Below, piece by piece: positions 15,873 to 24,872 of a stretch of 60,711 nucleotides of DNA. Origin of the DNA: Gammaproteobacteria bacterium. Lineage in GTDB: Bacteria > Pseudomonadota > Gammaproteobacteria > Steroidobacterales > Foliamicaceae. The stretch spans positions 1-60,711 of the forward strand of contig VYBN01000043.1 of the NCBI GenBank assembly GCA_009844425.1, in the 5' to 3' direction. Made by a program: the position numbers and the translations under genes. Position 1 is the first letter of the stretch. Every line of letters begins with the position of its first letter. The notes beneath the pieces are model-generated. The model did no database searches. It had not been told where the DNA came from and worked only from the letters and a program-made list of their open reading frames with translations.

Positions 15873-18035
15873 ATGGCCAATCTCGACCTGAAGACGGGTG
15901 AGGGACTGCTGCAAGCCTGTAATCGGGCGGAAGCCGATATTGATCCTGCGGACATCGATAAAGTCGCGCAGTTTCTGGAGCGGGTACAAAGCACCGCGCC
16001 TGAAGATCGCTCGGGAGAGTCGTTCGTCCGCCTTGTGTGGGAGCAGAACCCACTTGATGGGCTTGGCCACGGTGATTACTCTCTGGAAAACGCCTACACC
16101 GACGCTGGCTTTCGTGATGACTTCGCGAAGGCGGTCAACCAGACTCTTCCGCAAGAGGGACAACAGCGGCTAGAGGCGATCAATGGTTTGGTGGATCAAA
16201 CCGGTGAACTCGCCAAAAAGTTTGTAAAAGCCAACAAGTCCGGGGAACAACAAGTACCTATGGCAAAAACGCTTCGTGCGTTGACCGCGCTGTTCCCGTT
16301 CGATCTCACGCCTCCGACCTATGCGGTGACACTAAAAAAACTGACCATTGCAATGGACTTAACGTCAAGGACGAGTAAGTACACCTATGGAAAATACGCG
16401 GAAAAGTCACGGGAGATCATAGACCGGCTGGATGGGGTTCTCGGCCCGCTCCCCAAGTCCGATTGGACCGCCCTTGCCACTCGCAGGCAACTGGCGCGGA
16501 GTCTCGGAAATCTGTGTTCGGAGTCAGCCCCCGCCCAAGAGGCAGAACTGAAACCACTGCCTGCATCGGACCGCAGAAAAGGATTGGTGGCTTTCGGCGG
16601 CTTGTGGGAACGACTACTTCGCGTCGTCGAGTACGTAAACAACAAGCCAACGAAGGATGAGTTGCGTAATTTCATGCGTGAGGGTTATCCGGCGAAGAAA
16701 GACGGGAGTATCTCCACCGAGATCAATTCAATCGAAAAGGAATTCAATGCCATCGAAGCTTGGGAAAATCGTTACTCTCTGACCGACACTGGCAGGAAAC
16801 TGCTCGAGACCAGAAGTCCGGACGCGGTGCGAGACTGGCTGCTTACCCGGATACTGGGACCTGATCACGTACTCGTAGCACTGGGAAAGGGGGTTTGCAC
16901 GAAGCAAGACGTGACCGAGCTACTGCAAAGAGTCAACCCGGGCTGGACGACCAAATTTGCGCCCGACCAGATGCTAAGTTGGCTCCGCGCTCTAAGTGTT
17001 GTGGAACTGGATCCTAGCGGCAATTTGGTTCTGACGGAAAGCGGGCGACGATGGGAATCGCTCATTCATTGGGAGCCCGAGTATCTCGAAAAACCTCCAG
17101 ACGACAATGCCTTGCCGCCAATCAGCACGCTAGAGGAGCTGGCCCGGGAACTGAACCTCCCGGTCGATTTCCTGCAGAATATCGAAACACTGCTGGAGGA
17201 GAAGAAGCAGGTCATCTTCCAGGGGCCTCCAGGCACCGGCAAGACGTTCGTCGCGCAGAAGTTTGCGCGACATCTCGCCGGAGCGAAAGATCGCTGCGAA
17301 CTCGTCCAATTTCATCCGTCTTACAGTTACGAGGACTTCGTGCGAGGCTACCGACCGACACTGCTTGACCAGGGGCAGGCGGGTTTCGAGTTGAAGGACG
17401 GACCATTCCTGCGAATCGCCCGGCAAGCGGAACAAGACCCGGACCGGAACTACTTCCTGATCATCGACGAAATCAACCGCGGGAACCTAGCCAAGGTGCT
17501 CGGCGAACTCTATTTTCTGCTGGAGTACCGAAAGGAAGCGGTGAACCTGATGTATCAGGAAGACGAAGAGCATCCGTTCAAAATGCCACCCAATCTGTAC
17601 ATCATCGGCACGATGAACACCGCTGACCGCTCCATCGCCTTGGTGGACCTCGCATTGCGCCGGCGGTTCGCGTTCGTGGACTTCGCCACAAACACGGAGC
17701 CCGTCAAAGGCCTGCTCAGCCGATGGCTGGAGGCAAACAATCTGGCAGGCATGGACTGGGTAGCGGACATCGTGGAGCGCGCAAATGAGAAACTGGACGA
17801 TCACCACGCCGCCATCGGGCCTAGCTATTTCATGCGGCGGAAACTGGACGATGCCGCCGTCGAGCGCATCTGGAAACACGCTGTGCTGCCGTATGTAGAG
17901 GAGCACCTTTTCGGACAGCGCGACCGCCTGGGCGAGTTCGCGCTCGATGCTCTTCGCGGCATGTCCGCCCCGAAGGGCAGAGAGGCGGGCAATGGCGGCG
18001 ACCTCCAGGATGCGGGCGAAGGGAACGATGCGTGA
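15873..18035 (+). CDS. mcrB: McrB-type AAA+ restriction NTPase
   Basis: The motor subunit of an McrBC modification-dependent (type IV) restriction system. McrB rings bind methylated DNA through a variable N-terminal domain and use GTP to drive the McrC nuclease. In this 720-residue protein the C-terminal AAA+ module has Walker A GPPGTGKTFVAQKFA near residue 450, Walker B YFLIIDEINRGNLAKVLGE near 529 and the McrB hallmark IIGTMNTADRSIALVD near 580, followed by LRRRFAFVDF. The first 400 residues do not resemble the E. coli McrB DNA-binding domain: they are helix-rich with a winged-helix-like part (about 260-400), so the DNA mark recognised may differ. mcrC overlaps by 8 bases. Confidence 0.93.
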   Translation: MANLDLKTGEGLLQACNRAEADIDPADIDKVAQFLERVQSTAPEDRSGESFVRLVWEQNPLDGLGHGDYSLENAYTDAGFRDDFAKAVNQTLPQEGQQRLEAINGLVDQTGELAKKFVKANKSGEQQVPMAKTLRALTALFPFDLTPPTYAVTLKKLTIAMDLTSRTSKYTYGKYAEKSREIIDRLDGVLGPLPKSDWTALATRRQLARSLGNLCSESAPAQEAELKPLPASDRRKGLVAFGGLWERLLRVVEYVNNKPTKDELRNFMREGYPAKKDGSISTEINSIEKEFNAIEAWENRYSLTDTGRKLLETRSPDAVRDWLLTRILGPDHVLVALGKGVCTKQDVTELLQRVNPGWTTKFAPDQMLSWLRALSVVELDPSGNLVLTESGRRWESLIHWEPEYLEKPPDDNALPPISTLEELARELNLPVDFLQNIETLLEEKKQVIFQGPPGTGKTFVAQKFARHLAGAKDRCELVQFHPSYSYEDFVRGYRPTLLDQGQAGFELKDGPFLRIARQAEQDPDRNYFLIIDEINRGNLAKVLGELYFLLEYRKEAVNLMYQEDEEHPFKMPPNLYIIGTMNTADRSIALVDLALRRRFAFVDFATNTEPVKGLLSRWLEANNLAGMDWVADIVERANEKLDDHHAAIGPSYFMRRKLDDAAVERIWKHAVLPYVEEHLFGQRDRLGEFALDALRGMSAPKGREAGNGGDLQDAGEGNDA

Positions 18036-19317
18036 GATTGACCTTCAAGAGTACGCAACGAGTGACGCGCTTACACTCTCCGTTAACGAACGGGATGCGC
18101 TCGCCCGGGAGGCGCTGAATCTCTCCATTGCGCCGGTCGCCGGCACGACGAGCGAGTACACGCTGACACCCGGTTCTATCGTTGGGGCCGTCGAGACTGG
18201 CGGACTGTCGGTGCGCATAGCACCCAAGATCGGCATCCGGCAATTGCTTTCGCTGGCGTGCTATGCCATTGACAAAGTCAGACTCCAAGAGCCCGAGTTC
18301 GATTTTCCGGAACAAGCGGCGCTTCCGGATGCTTTGGCGCTGGCGTTCGGCGCTGCCGCCCGCCGGGCACTCTCGCGCGGGCTGCTGTACGGTTATCGCA
18401 CTGAGGAGGATGCGCTGCTCGCGGTGCGCGGGCGCATCCGATTCGACGAGCAAATCCGCCGCAGGTTCGGCATTCCGCTGCCGGTCGAGGTGCGCTACGA
18501 CGAGTTCACCGACGACATCTTCCTGAACCGCTTGGTAAAGGCGGCCGCCCACCGTCTCGGCAGGCTGGGACTGCGTTCGCGGAAAGCGCGTAGCGGCATC
18601 GCCTGGGTCGCGGAATCGCTAAGCGACGTGTCCTTGGTCGCCTTTCCCCGTGGCGCAGTTCCGGACGTCAGATTCGACCGTTTGAACGAGCACTACCGCA
18701 GCGTGGCGACCCTGGCGCAGCTGATCTTGCGCCACGGCGCGTTTGAGGCCGCCCGAGGGAAGGTGCGCGCATCCGGTTTCCTGATGGACATGAATCAGAT
18801 CTTCCAGGAGTTCGTGACGGTTGCGTTGCGGGAGGCGTTGGGCGTTTCGGAGCAAGTATTTGGAGAGCGTGGGATAGGCTCGCTCGACATGCAGAACCGC
18901 GTGACGCTGAAGCCTGACTTGGTGTGGGGGGATGGCTCCCGCTGCACGTTTGTCGGCGATGTCAAGTACAAGCGGGCGGATGGTGGAGTGCCCAATGCCG
19001 ATCTGTATCAGTTGCTTGCCTACGCAACCGCGCTCGATCTTCCCGGCGGCCTGCTCATCTACGCGAAGGGCGAACGAGCACCAATGACGCATACGGTGCG
19101 CCATTCCGGCAAACGGCTGGAGGTTGCGACTCTCGACCTTTCGGGCACTCTGGAGGAAACGCTGGACAGGATCGGAGATTTGGCGCAACGCATAAGGAGA
19201 TTACAGCGCTCGGCAATCCGTCGGGTCAGCGTTCCCGGTGCTTCGTCCGACAACGTGTCGCAGTCCACACAGGCGATCCAGCCTATGGACGTCAAACCAA
19301 CCGCAATAGCCGCATAA
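18028..19317 (+). CDS. mcrC: McrC-type nuclease subunit
   Basis: The endonuclease partner of McrB, starting at an ATG that overlaps the end of mcrB by 8 bases (MREIDLQEYATSDALTLS); 429 residues. The PD-(D/E)xK centre is visible at about residues 295-315: KPDLVWGDGS, then FVGDVKYKR, giving D, D and K. The N-terminal half has the usual McrC pattern, including the IRFDEQIRRRFGIPLPVEVRYDE region. After the nuclease domain the last 24 residues are a polar tail (SSDNVSQSTQ and on) that looks unrelated and may have been gained by readthrough. The gene is followed by a strong promoter for the DUF222-HNH gene. Confidence 0.93.
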   Translation: MREIDLQEYATSDALTLSVNERDALAREALNLSIAPVAGTTSEYTLTPGSIVGAVETGGLSVRIAPKIGIRQLLSLACYAIDKVRLQEPEFDFPEQAALPDALALAFGAAARRALSRGLLYGYRTEEDALLAVRGRIRFDEQIRRRFGIPLPVEVRYDEFTDDIFLNRLVKAAAHRLGRLGLRSRKARSGIAWVAESLSDVSLVAFPRGAVPDVRFDRLNEHYRSVATLAQLILRHGAFEAARGKVRASGFLMDMNQIFQEFVTVALREALGVSEQVFGERGIGSLDMQNRVTLKPDLVWGDGSRCTFVGDVKYKRADGGVPNADLYQLLAYATALDLPGGLLIYAKGERAPMTHTVRHSGKRLEVATLDLSGTLEETLDRIGDLAQRIRRLQRSAIRRVSVPGASSDNVSQSTQAIQPMDVKPTAIAA

Positions 19318-19332
19318 ATCCTCCATAAAAGA

Positions 19333-19361
19333 TTGATTCCATTGATGATTCATGCTATAGT
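19333..19361 (+). promoter_or_regulatory. Promoter of the DUF222-HNH gene
   Basis: TTGATT (19333-19338), a 17-base spacer and TATAGT (19356-19361), with TGC before the -10 box forming an extended -10. It sits in an AT-rich stretch 36 bases upstream of the gene start. Confidence 0.6.
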
Positions 19362-19396
19362 TCAGGCTCATCAACGGATTGAAACGGAGCCTCGAA

Positions 19397-20938
19397 ATGG
19401 ACCTTCAATACACTCCCTCCCACGCCCCTGTTCGCGATGCTGAACTGCCCCAGGTAAGAGCTTTTGAGCCTCCCGCTGCCAGCACTCGCCAGTTTGCTCA
19501 CCCGGACGCCGATGTGCGAATGGCCGAGCGGCAGCGCAAGGAAAAGGCGCTTGGCGCACTGGAGACACAGATCACGGAATTGTGGGGCCACATCAACGCC
19601 GCCACTGCGCACTTCCTGGCCCTCGTTGCGGAGTTCGACCGCAGAGAGGGCTGGGCTCAGCACGGCATGGCAAGTTGCGCCCAGTGGCTGAACTGGCAAT
19701 GCGGCATCGGCGCGGTTGCGGCGAGAGAGAAGGTCCGCACGGCCCGGGCCCTGGAAGCGCTGCCGAAGATTCAGGCGGCCTTTGGCGAAGGCCGTCTGTC
19801 GTATTCGAAGGTGCGCGCGCTCACGCGGGTGGCCGAGGCGGAGACGGAGGACACCTTGCTGCACATTGCGCTGAACGGCACGGCGGCGCATGTGGAGCGC
19901 ACGGTGCGGGGTTTCCGGCGCGTCAAGCGTGATCTCGAGCGTGACGAGGCCGAGGCAATGCACGAGCGGCGCTACCTGGACTGGCGTCAGGACAGCGACG
20001 GCAGCGTGCGGATCGAGGCCCGTTTGACGCCCGAGGTGGGCGAGTTGTTGCGCAAGGCGCTGGAAGCGGCCCACGCGCAACTCGACCAACGGGGCGGGGA
20101 CGCGGATACGTCTGATGCGGTTCCCGCAAGTGTTTCCGCGGAAACATCCCGGACGCGACCCGCGCTGCCGCCGTGTTGGACTGCGACGCCCGAAAATGTT
20201 TCCGCGGAAACACCTCCTCGCAGCGCCGGTCAGCGGCGCGTGGACGCGCTGGAGCACATCGTCCAGCGATTTCTGGCCGGAGCCGGTTCACGTTCCACGG
20301 CAGGCGCTCATGAGGTGGTGGTGCACATCGCCCACGACGCCTTGTGCGACGTGCCCGAGAGCAGCGGTGCGGAATTCGACAACGGCCGTCCTTTGGCAGT
20401 GGAGACGACGCGGCGGTTGGGCTGCGACGGCGCCCTGGTCGGCGTAGTGGAAGGCGCCAAGGGCGAGCCGCTGGCCGTCGGGCGCCGGACACGCGCCGTG
20501 CCGCCCGCCATCCGGCGTGCATTGCGCGTTCGCGACGGCGGTTGCCGATTTCCCGGCTGCGATCGTTCCCGCTATGTGCACGCCCATCACATCAAGCATT
20601 GGGCCGATGGCGGAGAGACCGCTCTGGACAACCTGGTGACACTGTGTTCGTTCCATCACCGGCTGGTGCACGAAGGGGGTTATGGCGTTCATGTGGACGG
20701 GGGCGAGATCAAGTTCACGCGGCCGGATGGACGGGTGATCCCGGCGGCGGGGAAAGAGCATGGGGAATGTTTCCGCGGAAACACCTCCGCAGCCAACGGC
20801 GCGCAGCGTGTGGAGGCGCTGAATACGGCGCGCGGCCTTACCATCAATGCTGGCACTGCGCGCTGTCGCTGGCGGGGCGAGCGCATGGACTACGACATCG
20901 CCATCGATGCGCTATGCCGGCAGGCAGGGTATCAATGA
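19397..20938 (+). CDS. DUF222 / HNH endonuclease-domain protein (13E12-type)
   Basis: A 513-residue protein with an N-terminal DUF222 domain (AALVAEFDRREGW-like region, here LALVAEFDRREGWAQHGM, then GRLSYSKVRALTRVA) and a C-terminal HNH nuclease motif near residues 385-430: DGGCRFPGCDRSRYVHAHHI, HWADGGETALDNLVTLCSFH. Such genes are multicopy in many genomes and are thought to be homing-like or mobile nucleases; the target is unknown. I chose the ATG at 19397 (MDLQYTPSHAP) with GGAG upstream over a TTG six codons earlier. The hydrophilic linker and the C-terminal tail hold three copies of the 16-bp palindrome TGTTTCCGCGGAAACA, read in frame as VSAET or FRGNT. Confidence 0.88.
   Translation: MDLQYTPSHAPVRDAELPQVRAFEPPAASTRQFAHPDADVRMAERQRKEKALGALETQITELWGHINAATAHFLALVAEFDRREGWAQHGMASCAQWLNWQCGIGAVAAREKVRTARALEALPKIQAAFGEGRLSYSKVRALTRVAEAETEDTLLHIALNGTAAHVERTVRGFRRVKRDLERDEAEAMHERRYLDWRQDSDGSVRIEARLTPEVGELLRKALEAAHAQLDQRGGDADTSDAVPASVSAETSRTRPALPPCWTATPENVSAETPPRSAGQRRVDALEHIVQRFLAGAGSRSTAGAHEVVVHIAHDALCDVPESSGAEFDNGRPLAVETTRRLGCDGALVGVVEGAKGEPLAVGRRTRAVPPAIRRALRVRDGGCRFPGCDRSRYVHAHHIKHWADGGETALDNLVTLCSFHHRLVHEGGYGVHVDGGEIKFTRPDGRVIPAAGKEHGECFRGNTSAANGAQRVEALNTARGLTINAGTARCRWRGERMDYDIAIDALCRQAGYQ
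20131..20783 (+). repeat. Three copies of the palindrome TGTTTCCGCGGAAACA within the DUF222-HNH gene
   Basis: Copies at 20131-20146, 20197-20212 and 20768-20783 are perfect 16-base palindromes. The second and third also share the flanks (AATG before, CCTCC after), so they are copies of one unit of about 23 bases. The outer arms TGTTTC and GAAACA equal those of the parS site TGTTTCACGTGAAACA, but the centre differs. They occur only in low-conservation parts of the protein. Confidence 0.85.
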
Positions 20939-21017
20939 ACCGACAGCAAGAGATAGAGAGGGAAAAAACCTCTATTGCGCTGCCGCAATAGCCAATCGGA
21001 GCACCGCCCCAAACAAA

Positions 21018-21626
21018 ATGACCGAATACATTACGACTGACGAACGGCTGGACGTTTTGGCGTCGTTGGAAGCGTGCGCTGACAACCTAGCAAGAACAAG
21101 AGAATCAGACCGCGCCTGGAAATGGGTTGTCCTATCGATGCACAGCGCATTGCAGGGCGCAATGGTTTGCCACTTATCAGGAAGCGCCCAGATTGGCGCA
21201 CTCAAGGGCAATTGCGCCAAGTCATGGCTCAAATGGCTGAACGAACGCAAATACGTCGAAGACGAAGTGCCTCCAAAAAGTTTTGTTGCATCCGCGCCTG
21301 AGTTGCTCAATCGCTTGACGGGATCATCGCATCGTTTTGAGGATGATTGTGGCCAAGTTATTGAGATCACCGAAGCGCAAAACAGGTCGTTCAAGAGCCT
21401 TCATGATCTTCGGAATGAATTCACTCATTTCCATCCTAAAGGTTGGAGTGTGGAAATCGCTCTTATTAGGGAATCCACGAGCGGTGTGCTCGAAATTCTG
21501 GATACCATTGCCAAGGATCCTTGGCCGTTCCGACACATGGCCGAAAGTGAGCGCAGCGCGCTGGATTCACGAATTCGGGAGATCGGAGAGTTGCTCAGCT
21601 GCTCTCAAAATCATCCGGGAGGTTAA
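21018..21626 (+). CDS. HEPN-like hypothetical protein
   Basis: A 202-residue helical protein, starting at MTEYITTDERLDVLASLEAC; a longer open frame from 20847 overlaps the preceding gene and adds low-complexity residues. Near residue 131 it has HDLRNEFTHFHPKGWS, which fits the R-x4-H motif of HEPN-fold RNases and nucleotide-binding proteins. The layout (long helices, a motif in the last third) also fits. No antitoxin (MNT) gene sits next to it. Base composition is lower in GC than the core. A role in defence or stress is suggested only by the McrBC neighbourhood. Confidence 0.6.
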   Translation: MTEYITTDERLDVLASLEACADNLARTRESDRAWKWVVLSMHSALQGAMVCHLSGSAQIGALKGNCAKSWLKWLNERKYVEDEVPPKSFVASAPELLNRLTGSSHRFEDDCGQVIEITEAQNRSFKSLHDLRNEFTHFHPKGWSVEIALIRESTSGVLEILDTIAKDPWPFRHMAESERSALDSRIREIGELLSCSQNHPGG

Positions 21627-21668
21627 TTCTTGCGCCACGTCAATAGCCAGCGCGTCTCACCTTCTTGA

Positions 21669-21683
21669 AGGGCGGGACGCCCT
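21669..21683. repeat. Short GC-rich hairpin upstream of the first MFS gene
   Basis: AGGGCG-GGA-CGCCCT forms a perfect 6-bp stem with a 3-base loop, followed by another C/G-rich run. It lies between the HEPN-like gene and the MFS gene. It could end the upstream transcript, although no T-run follows. Confidence 0.35.
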
Positions 21684-21734
21684 CCCTCCCGGGGCGTGGG
21701 ATATGATGGCTGGCGGTCTTTGGGAGGAGAAGGC

Positions 21735-23051
21735 ATGACCGGGCGGATAGGAAATATCGAACTGGCTACGGGAGTGCGGATAACGCACTTCTGGACCTAC
21801 ATGTACGCGTCCCTGATCTGCATCGGGATGATTTCGAACATGAACTTCTCGCAGCCGTACATTCTTATCGAGCACCTGGGAATTGCCAATCCGGGCGAAG
21901 CCGGCAGGATCACCGGCCAGCTCACGCTGATTACGGAAATCATGAGCCTGCTGCTGATCTGGCCGTTCGGCATTCTGGCCGATCGCATAGGGCGCCGCCC
22001 GGTCATCATGCTGGGCATCGGCACCATCGGACTCAGCTACGCCGTGTATCCCTGGGCCACGGAAGTCTCCCAGCTCATGGCGATGCGGGTGATCTTCGGC
22101 ATTGGCGTAGCTGCCGCGGCGGCCATGACGGCCACGATCCAGAACGACTATCCCACCGAGTCCTCGCGGGGTCGCGTGATCGGGTTCAGTTCGGCCTTCA
22201 ACGCGCTCGGCATCGTATTGGCAACCCGCCTGGTGTCGGCGCTTCCCAAGTGGCTGCAGGACGCCGGCATGGAGCCGGTGGCCGCGGGCCGCTACGCCTA
22301 TGGCGCGGCCGCCGTGGTGTGTTTCGTGTCGCTGCTGGTATTCCGGTTCGGCCTGAAGGGTGGCGTGCCCGAAGAGGTACGACAGCGGCCCCGCTGGTGG
22401 TCCCTGATCCGCTCAGGCGTCGAGCAGATGAGGAACCCGCGCATCCTGCTGGCCTACCTGTACACGGTACCGGCGCGCGGCGCCCTGGTGGTGGCCGGCC
22501 TGTTCCTGTCCCTGTGGGCCAGCACGGCGGTGCGGGCCGCCGGGGGCGACGTTGCCGTGGCCCAATACCAGGTATGGCTGCCGTTTGCCGTAGTCCAGAT
22601 TTTCGCCGTGGGCTGGTCGTTCGTGTTCGGCTGGATACTGGACCGCGTCAGCCGGGTTGCAGGGGTGGTTCTGTCGATGGCGATGTCGATCGTCGCCTAT
22701 GGATCGATGTATTTCGTGGAAACGCCCCTGGACCTGCGCATGCTGCCGCTGTTTGCACTGCTGGGCGCGTCCATGGCCAGCGGCATGATGAGCAGCGCGG
22801 CGCTGGTAGGGCAGGAAGCGCCGCCGGCCAAGCGCGGCGCCGTCATAGGCCTGCTGAGCCTGTTCGGTTCGGCCGGTATCATCCTTGCCGCCACCTACGG
22901 CGGCGAACTGTTCAGCGCGGCGACGCCCTGGGCGCCGTTCCTGCTGATAGCCGGCGCGCAGGCCGTAGTGCTCGTAGTGGCCCTCGTTGTCTGGGTGGTG
23001 GCGCCGGGCGACTGGAAGCCGGGGCCCAGAGCCGCCATGGGCAGACACTGA
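21735..23051 (+). CDS. MFS transporter, paralogue 1
   Basis: A 438-residue major facilitator superfamily permease with twelve predicted membrane helices. The MFS signature between helices 2 and 3 is GILADRIGRRPVIMLG. Conserved opening: ITHFWTYMYASLICIGM then NMNFSQPYILIEHLGI. The start MTGRIGNIEL has GGAGGAGAAGG 2-3 bases upstream. It is strikingly similar to the MFS gene at 26830 over the full length, so the two are paralogues from a duplication. Substrate unknown: the sequence does not match a family I can name by substrate. It converges with the ABC exporter genes (18 bases between stops). Confidence 0.9.
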   Translation: MTGRIGNIELATGVRITHFWTYMYASLICIGMISNMNFSQPYILIEHLGIANPGEAGRITGQLTLITEIMSLLLIWPFGILADRIGRRPVIMLGIGTIGLSYAVYPWATEVSQLMAMRVIFGIGVAAAAAMTATIQNDYPTESSRGRVIGFSSAFNALGIVLATRLVSALPKWLQDAGMEPVAAGRYAYGAAAVVCFVSLLVFRFGLKGGVPEEVRQRPRWWSLIRSGVEQMRNPRILLAYLYTVPARGALVVAGLFLSLWASTAVRAAGGDVAVAQYQVWLPFAVVQIFAVGWSFVFGWILDRVSRVAGVVLSMAMSIVAYGSMYFVETPLDLRMLPLFALLGASMASGMMSSAALVGQEAPPAKRGAVIGLLSLFGSAGIILAATYGGELFSAATPWAPFLLIAGAQAVVLVVALVVWVVAPGDWKPGPRAAMGRH

Positions 23052-23069
23052 TCCGGAACCGCGTCGTTC

Positions 23070-24872
23070 TCAGGCGACCAGCGCGGCGTCCACTTCGTCG
23101 AGCTGCAGCGTGAACATCTGCGCGTACCAGCCGCCGGCGGCCATCAGTTCCTGATGGGTACCGCGTTCGGCGATTTTTCCCTCGATCATGACCAGGATTT
23201 CGTCGCTGTCGACCACGGTCGACAGCCGATGCGCGATCGTCAGCGTGGTCTTGTTGCGGCACAGGCGCCGCTGGGCTTCCATCACGCCCTTTTCCGTTTC
23301 CACGTCCAAGCTGGAGGTGGGCTCGTCCAGAAGCACGATCGGCGCATCCTTGAGGATGGCCCGGGCAATGGCGATGCGCTGCCGCTGACCGCCGGACAGC
23401 TTGCTGCCGCGCTCGCCGGCCGGCGATTCGTAACCGTCCGGCAATGAAGCGATCCACTCGCTCAGTCCCGCGTCTTTCGCCGCCCCCTCCACCTCCGCTC
23501 GTGACGCGTCGGGACGGCCGAACAGTATGTTCTCGCCGATGGATTCGTTGAAGATATAACTGCGTTGGGACACCACGGCGAACTGCTTCTGCAGGGCTTC
23601 CAGCGAGAAATCGGTGACCGGCCGGTTGCCGACGGCAATCTCGCCGCTTTCGGCGTCCCAGTGACGCAGGAGCAGGTTGATGAGCGTCGATTTCCCCGTG
23701 CCGCTGGGACCCACCAGCGCCACGTGCCGGCCGGCCTCGATCTCGAGCGAGAAATTCTCCAGTACTCTGCCGCCACGGCTCCACCCGGAGTCGTCCGAAT
23801 CGTATTCGAAGCTCACGTTGCGGAAGTGCAGCGATGCGGATTCCGTCCCGCCGGCCGCCGCGCCGGCCGATTCCCGCACCGCCGGCGGTTCATCCATCAT
23901 CGAGAACAGGCGTCGCGCCGCAATGATCGACACGCGGAAGTCCGTGTAATTGTTCGCAAGCCCGATCGACGTGTAAAAGCCGATCACCGACACGGCGATT
24001 ATTGCGGGCAGATCGATCAAAGCCGATATCCGCCCGTCCAGGGTCAGCTCGATGCCCCACCAGGCGGCGGCAAGAATGCCCACGGTAACGAAGACTTCTC
24101 CCAGCGCGCGCTGGGTGGCGTCGGCCCCGTAGAGTTTGTCCTGTCCTTCCTGCATCGTGGCGCCGATGCGCCAGAGCTGCTCGCCGCGGCGTTTCTCGTA
24201 ACCGAACGCGACCGTGTCGCGAACGCCCTGAATGCTGTCGGCCACGTAGGCGTTGACCTGTCCGAGCTGCTCGCGGTAGGCCACGCCGTCGCCGCCCAGC
24301 TTCGCCACCAGCCAGGGCAAGACGAAGGTCGTGGCCAGGTAGAACGGGACCAGTACTGCAAGGAAGGAGGGATGCACGCTGTAACACCACGCCAGAATTG
24401 CGGCGGGAACGCAGATTGCGGCGACCGCGGGGGCAATGGTGTGGGCATAGAAGGGTTCGACCCGTTCGCAGTCCGACATGACCCGGCTGACCGCGTCACC
24501 GGACTGCAGCCTGGCCGTGCGGGCCGGCGCCAGCGGAAGCATCGCGTAGTAGAAGATATTGCGGAACGCCGCCAGGATCCGGAACGCCACGTAGTGGCCG
24601 GTGTACTGCTCGATGTAGGACGCAACGCCGACGGTCGTCCCCGCTATCGCAATCCACTTCACCTGCGTGAAGATCACGTCCCAGTTGACGGCGCCGGGTT
24701 CGTGGGCTGCCACGTAGATGCCCACGCCGGCGGCCGCGAGGCCCAGCACGGCGGCTTGCGCAACGATCTTCACGACGCGGGCGACCAGCGATATGCACAT
24801 GATCCAACTGAAGGGCCTCATGTGACCCAAAAGCCGCCGGATGATGCGCACGTTGCTCACTGTGGGCATCAC
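23070..24872 (-). CDS. ABC exporter half-transporter, CydC-like subunit
   Basis: A 600-residue fused permease-ATPase: six membrane helices in residues 1-310, then the nucleotide-binding domain with Walker A VGPSGTGKSTLINLLL near residue 382, signature KLSGGQRQRIAIARA, Walker B PIVLLDEPTSSLD and the H-loop TIAHRLSTV. It overlaps the upstream half-transporter by 4 bases (ATGA), so the pair is translated together and very likely forms a heterodimer. Size and pairing resemble CydDC (glutathione/cysteine or heme-linked export) and also multidrug heterodimers; I see nothing that decides between them, and no cytochrome bd genes are adjacent. Confidence 0.88.
   Translation of the reverse strand: MMPTVSNVRIIRRLLGHMRPFSWIMCISLVARVVKIVAQAAVLGLAAAGVGIYVAAHEPGAVNWDVIFTQVKWIAIAGTTVGVASYIEQYTGHYVAFRILAAFRNIFYYAMLPLAPARTARLQSGDAVSRVMSDCERVEPFYAHTIAPAVAAICVPAAILAWCYSVHPSFLAVLVPFYLATTFVLPWLVAKLGGDGVAYREQLGQVNAYVADSIQGVRDTVAFGYEKRRGEQLWRIGATMQEGQDKLYGADATQRALGEVFVTVGILAAAWWGIELTLDGRISALIDLPAIIAVSVIGFYTSIGLANNYTDFRVSIIAARRLFSMMDEPPAVRESAGAAAGGTESASLHFRNVSFEYDSDDSGWSRGGRVLENFSLEIEAGRHVALVGPSGTGKSTLINLLLRHWDAESGEIAVGNRPVTDFSLEALQKQFAVVSQRSYIFNESIGENILFGRPDASRAEVEGAAKDAGLSEWIASLPDGYESPAGERGSKLSGGQRQRIAIARAILKDAPIVLLDEPTSSLDVETEKGVMEAQRRLCRNKTTLTIAHRLSTVVDSDEILVMIEGKIAERGTHQELMAAGGWYAQMFTLQLDEVDAALVA

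Noticed and set aside
20131..20783. True parS centromere sites
   Set aside because: Only the arms match; the central four bases differ in all three copies and parA/parB genes are not near.
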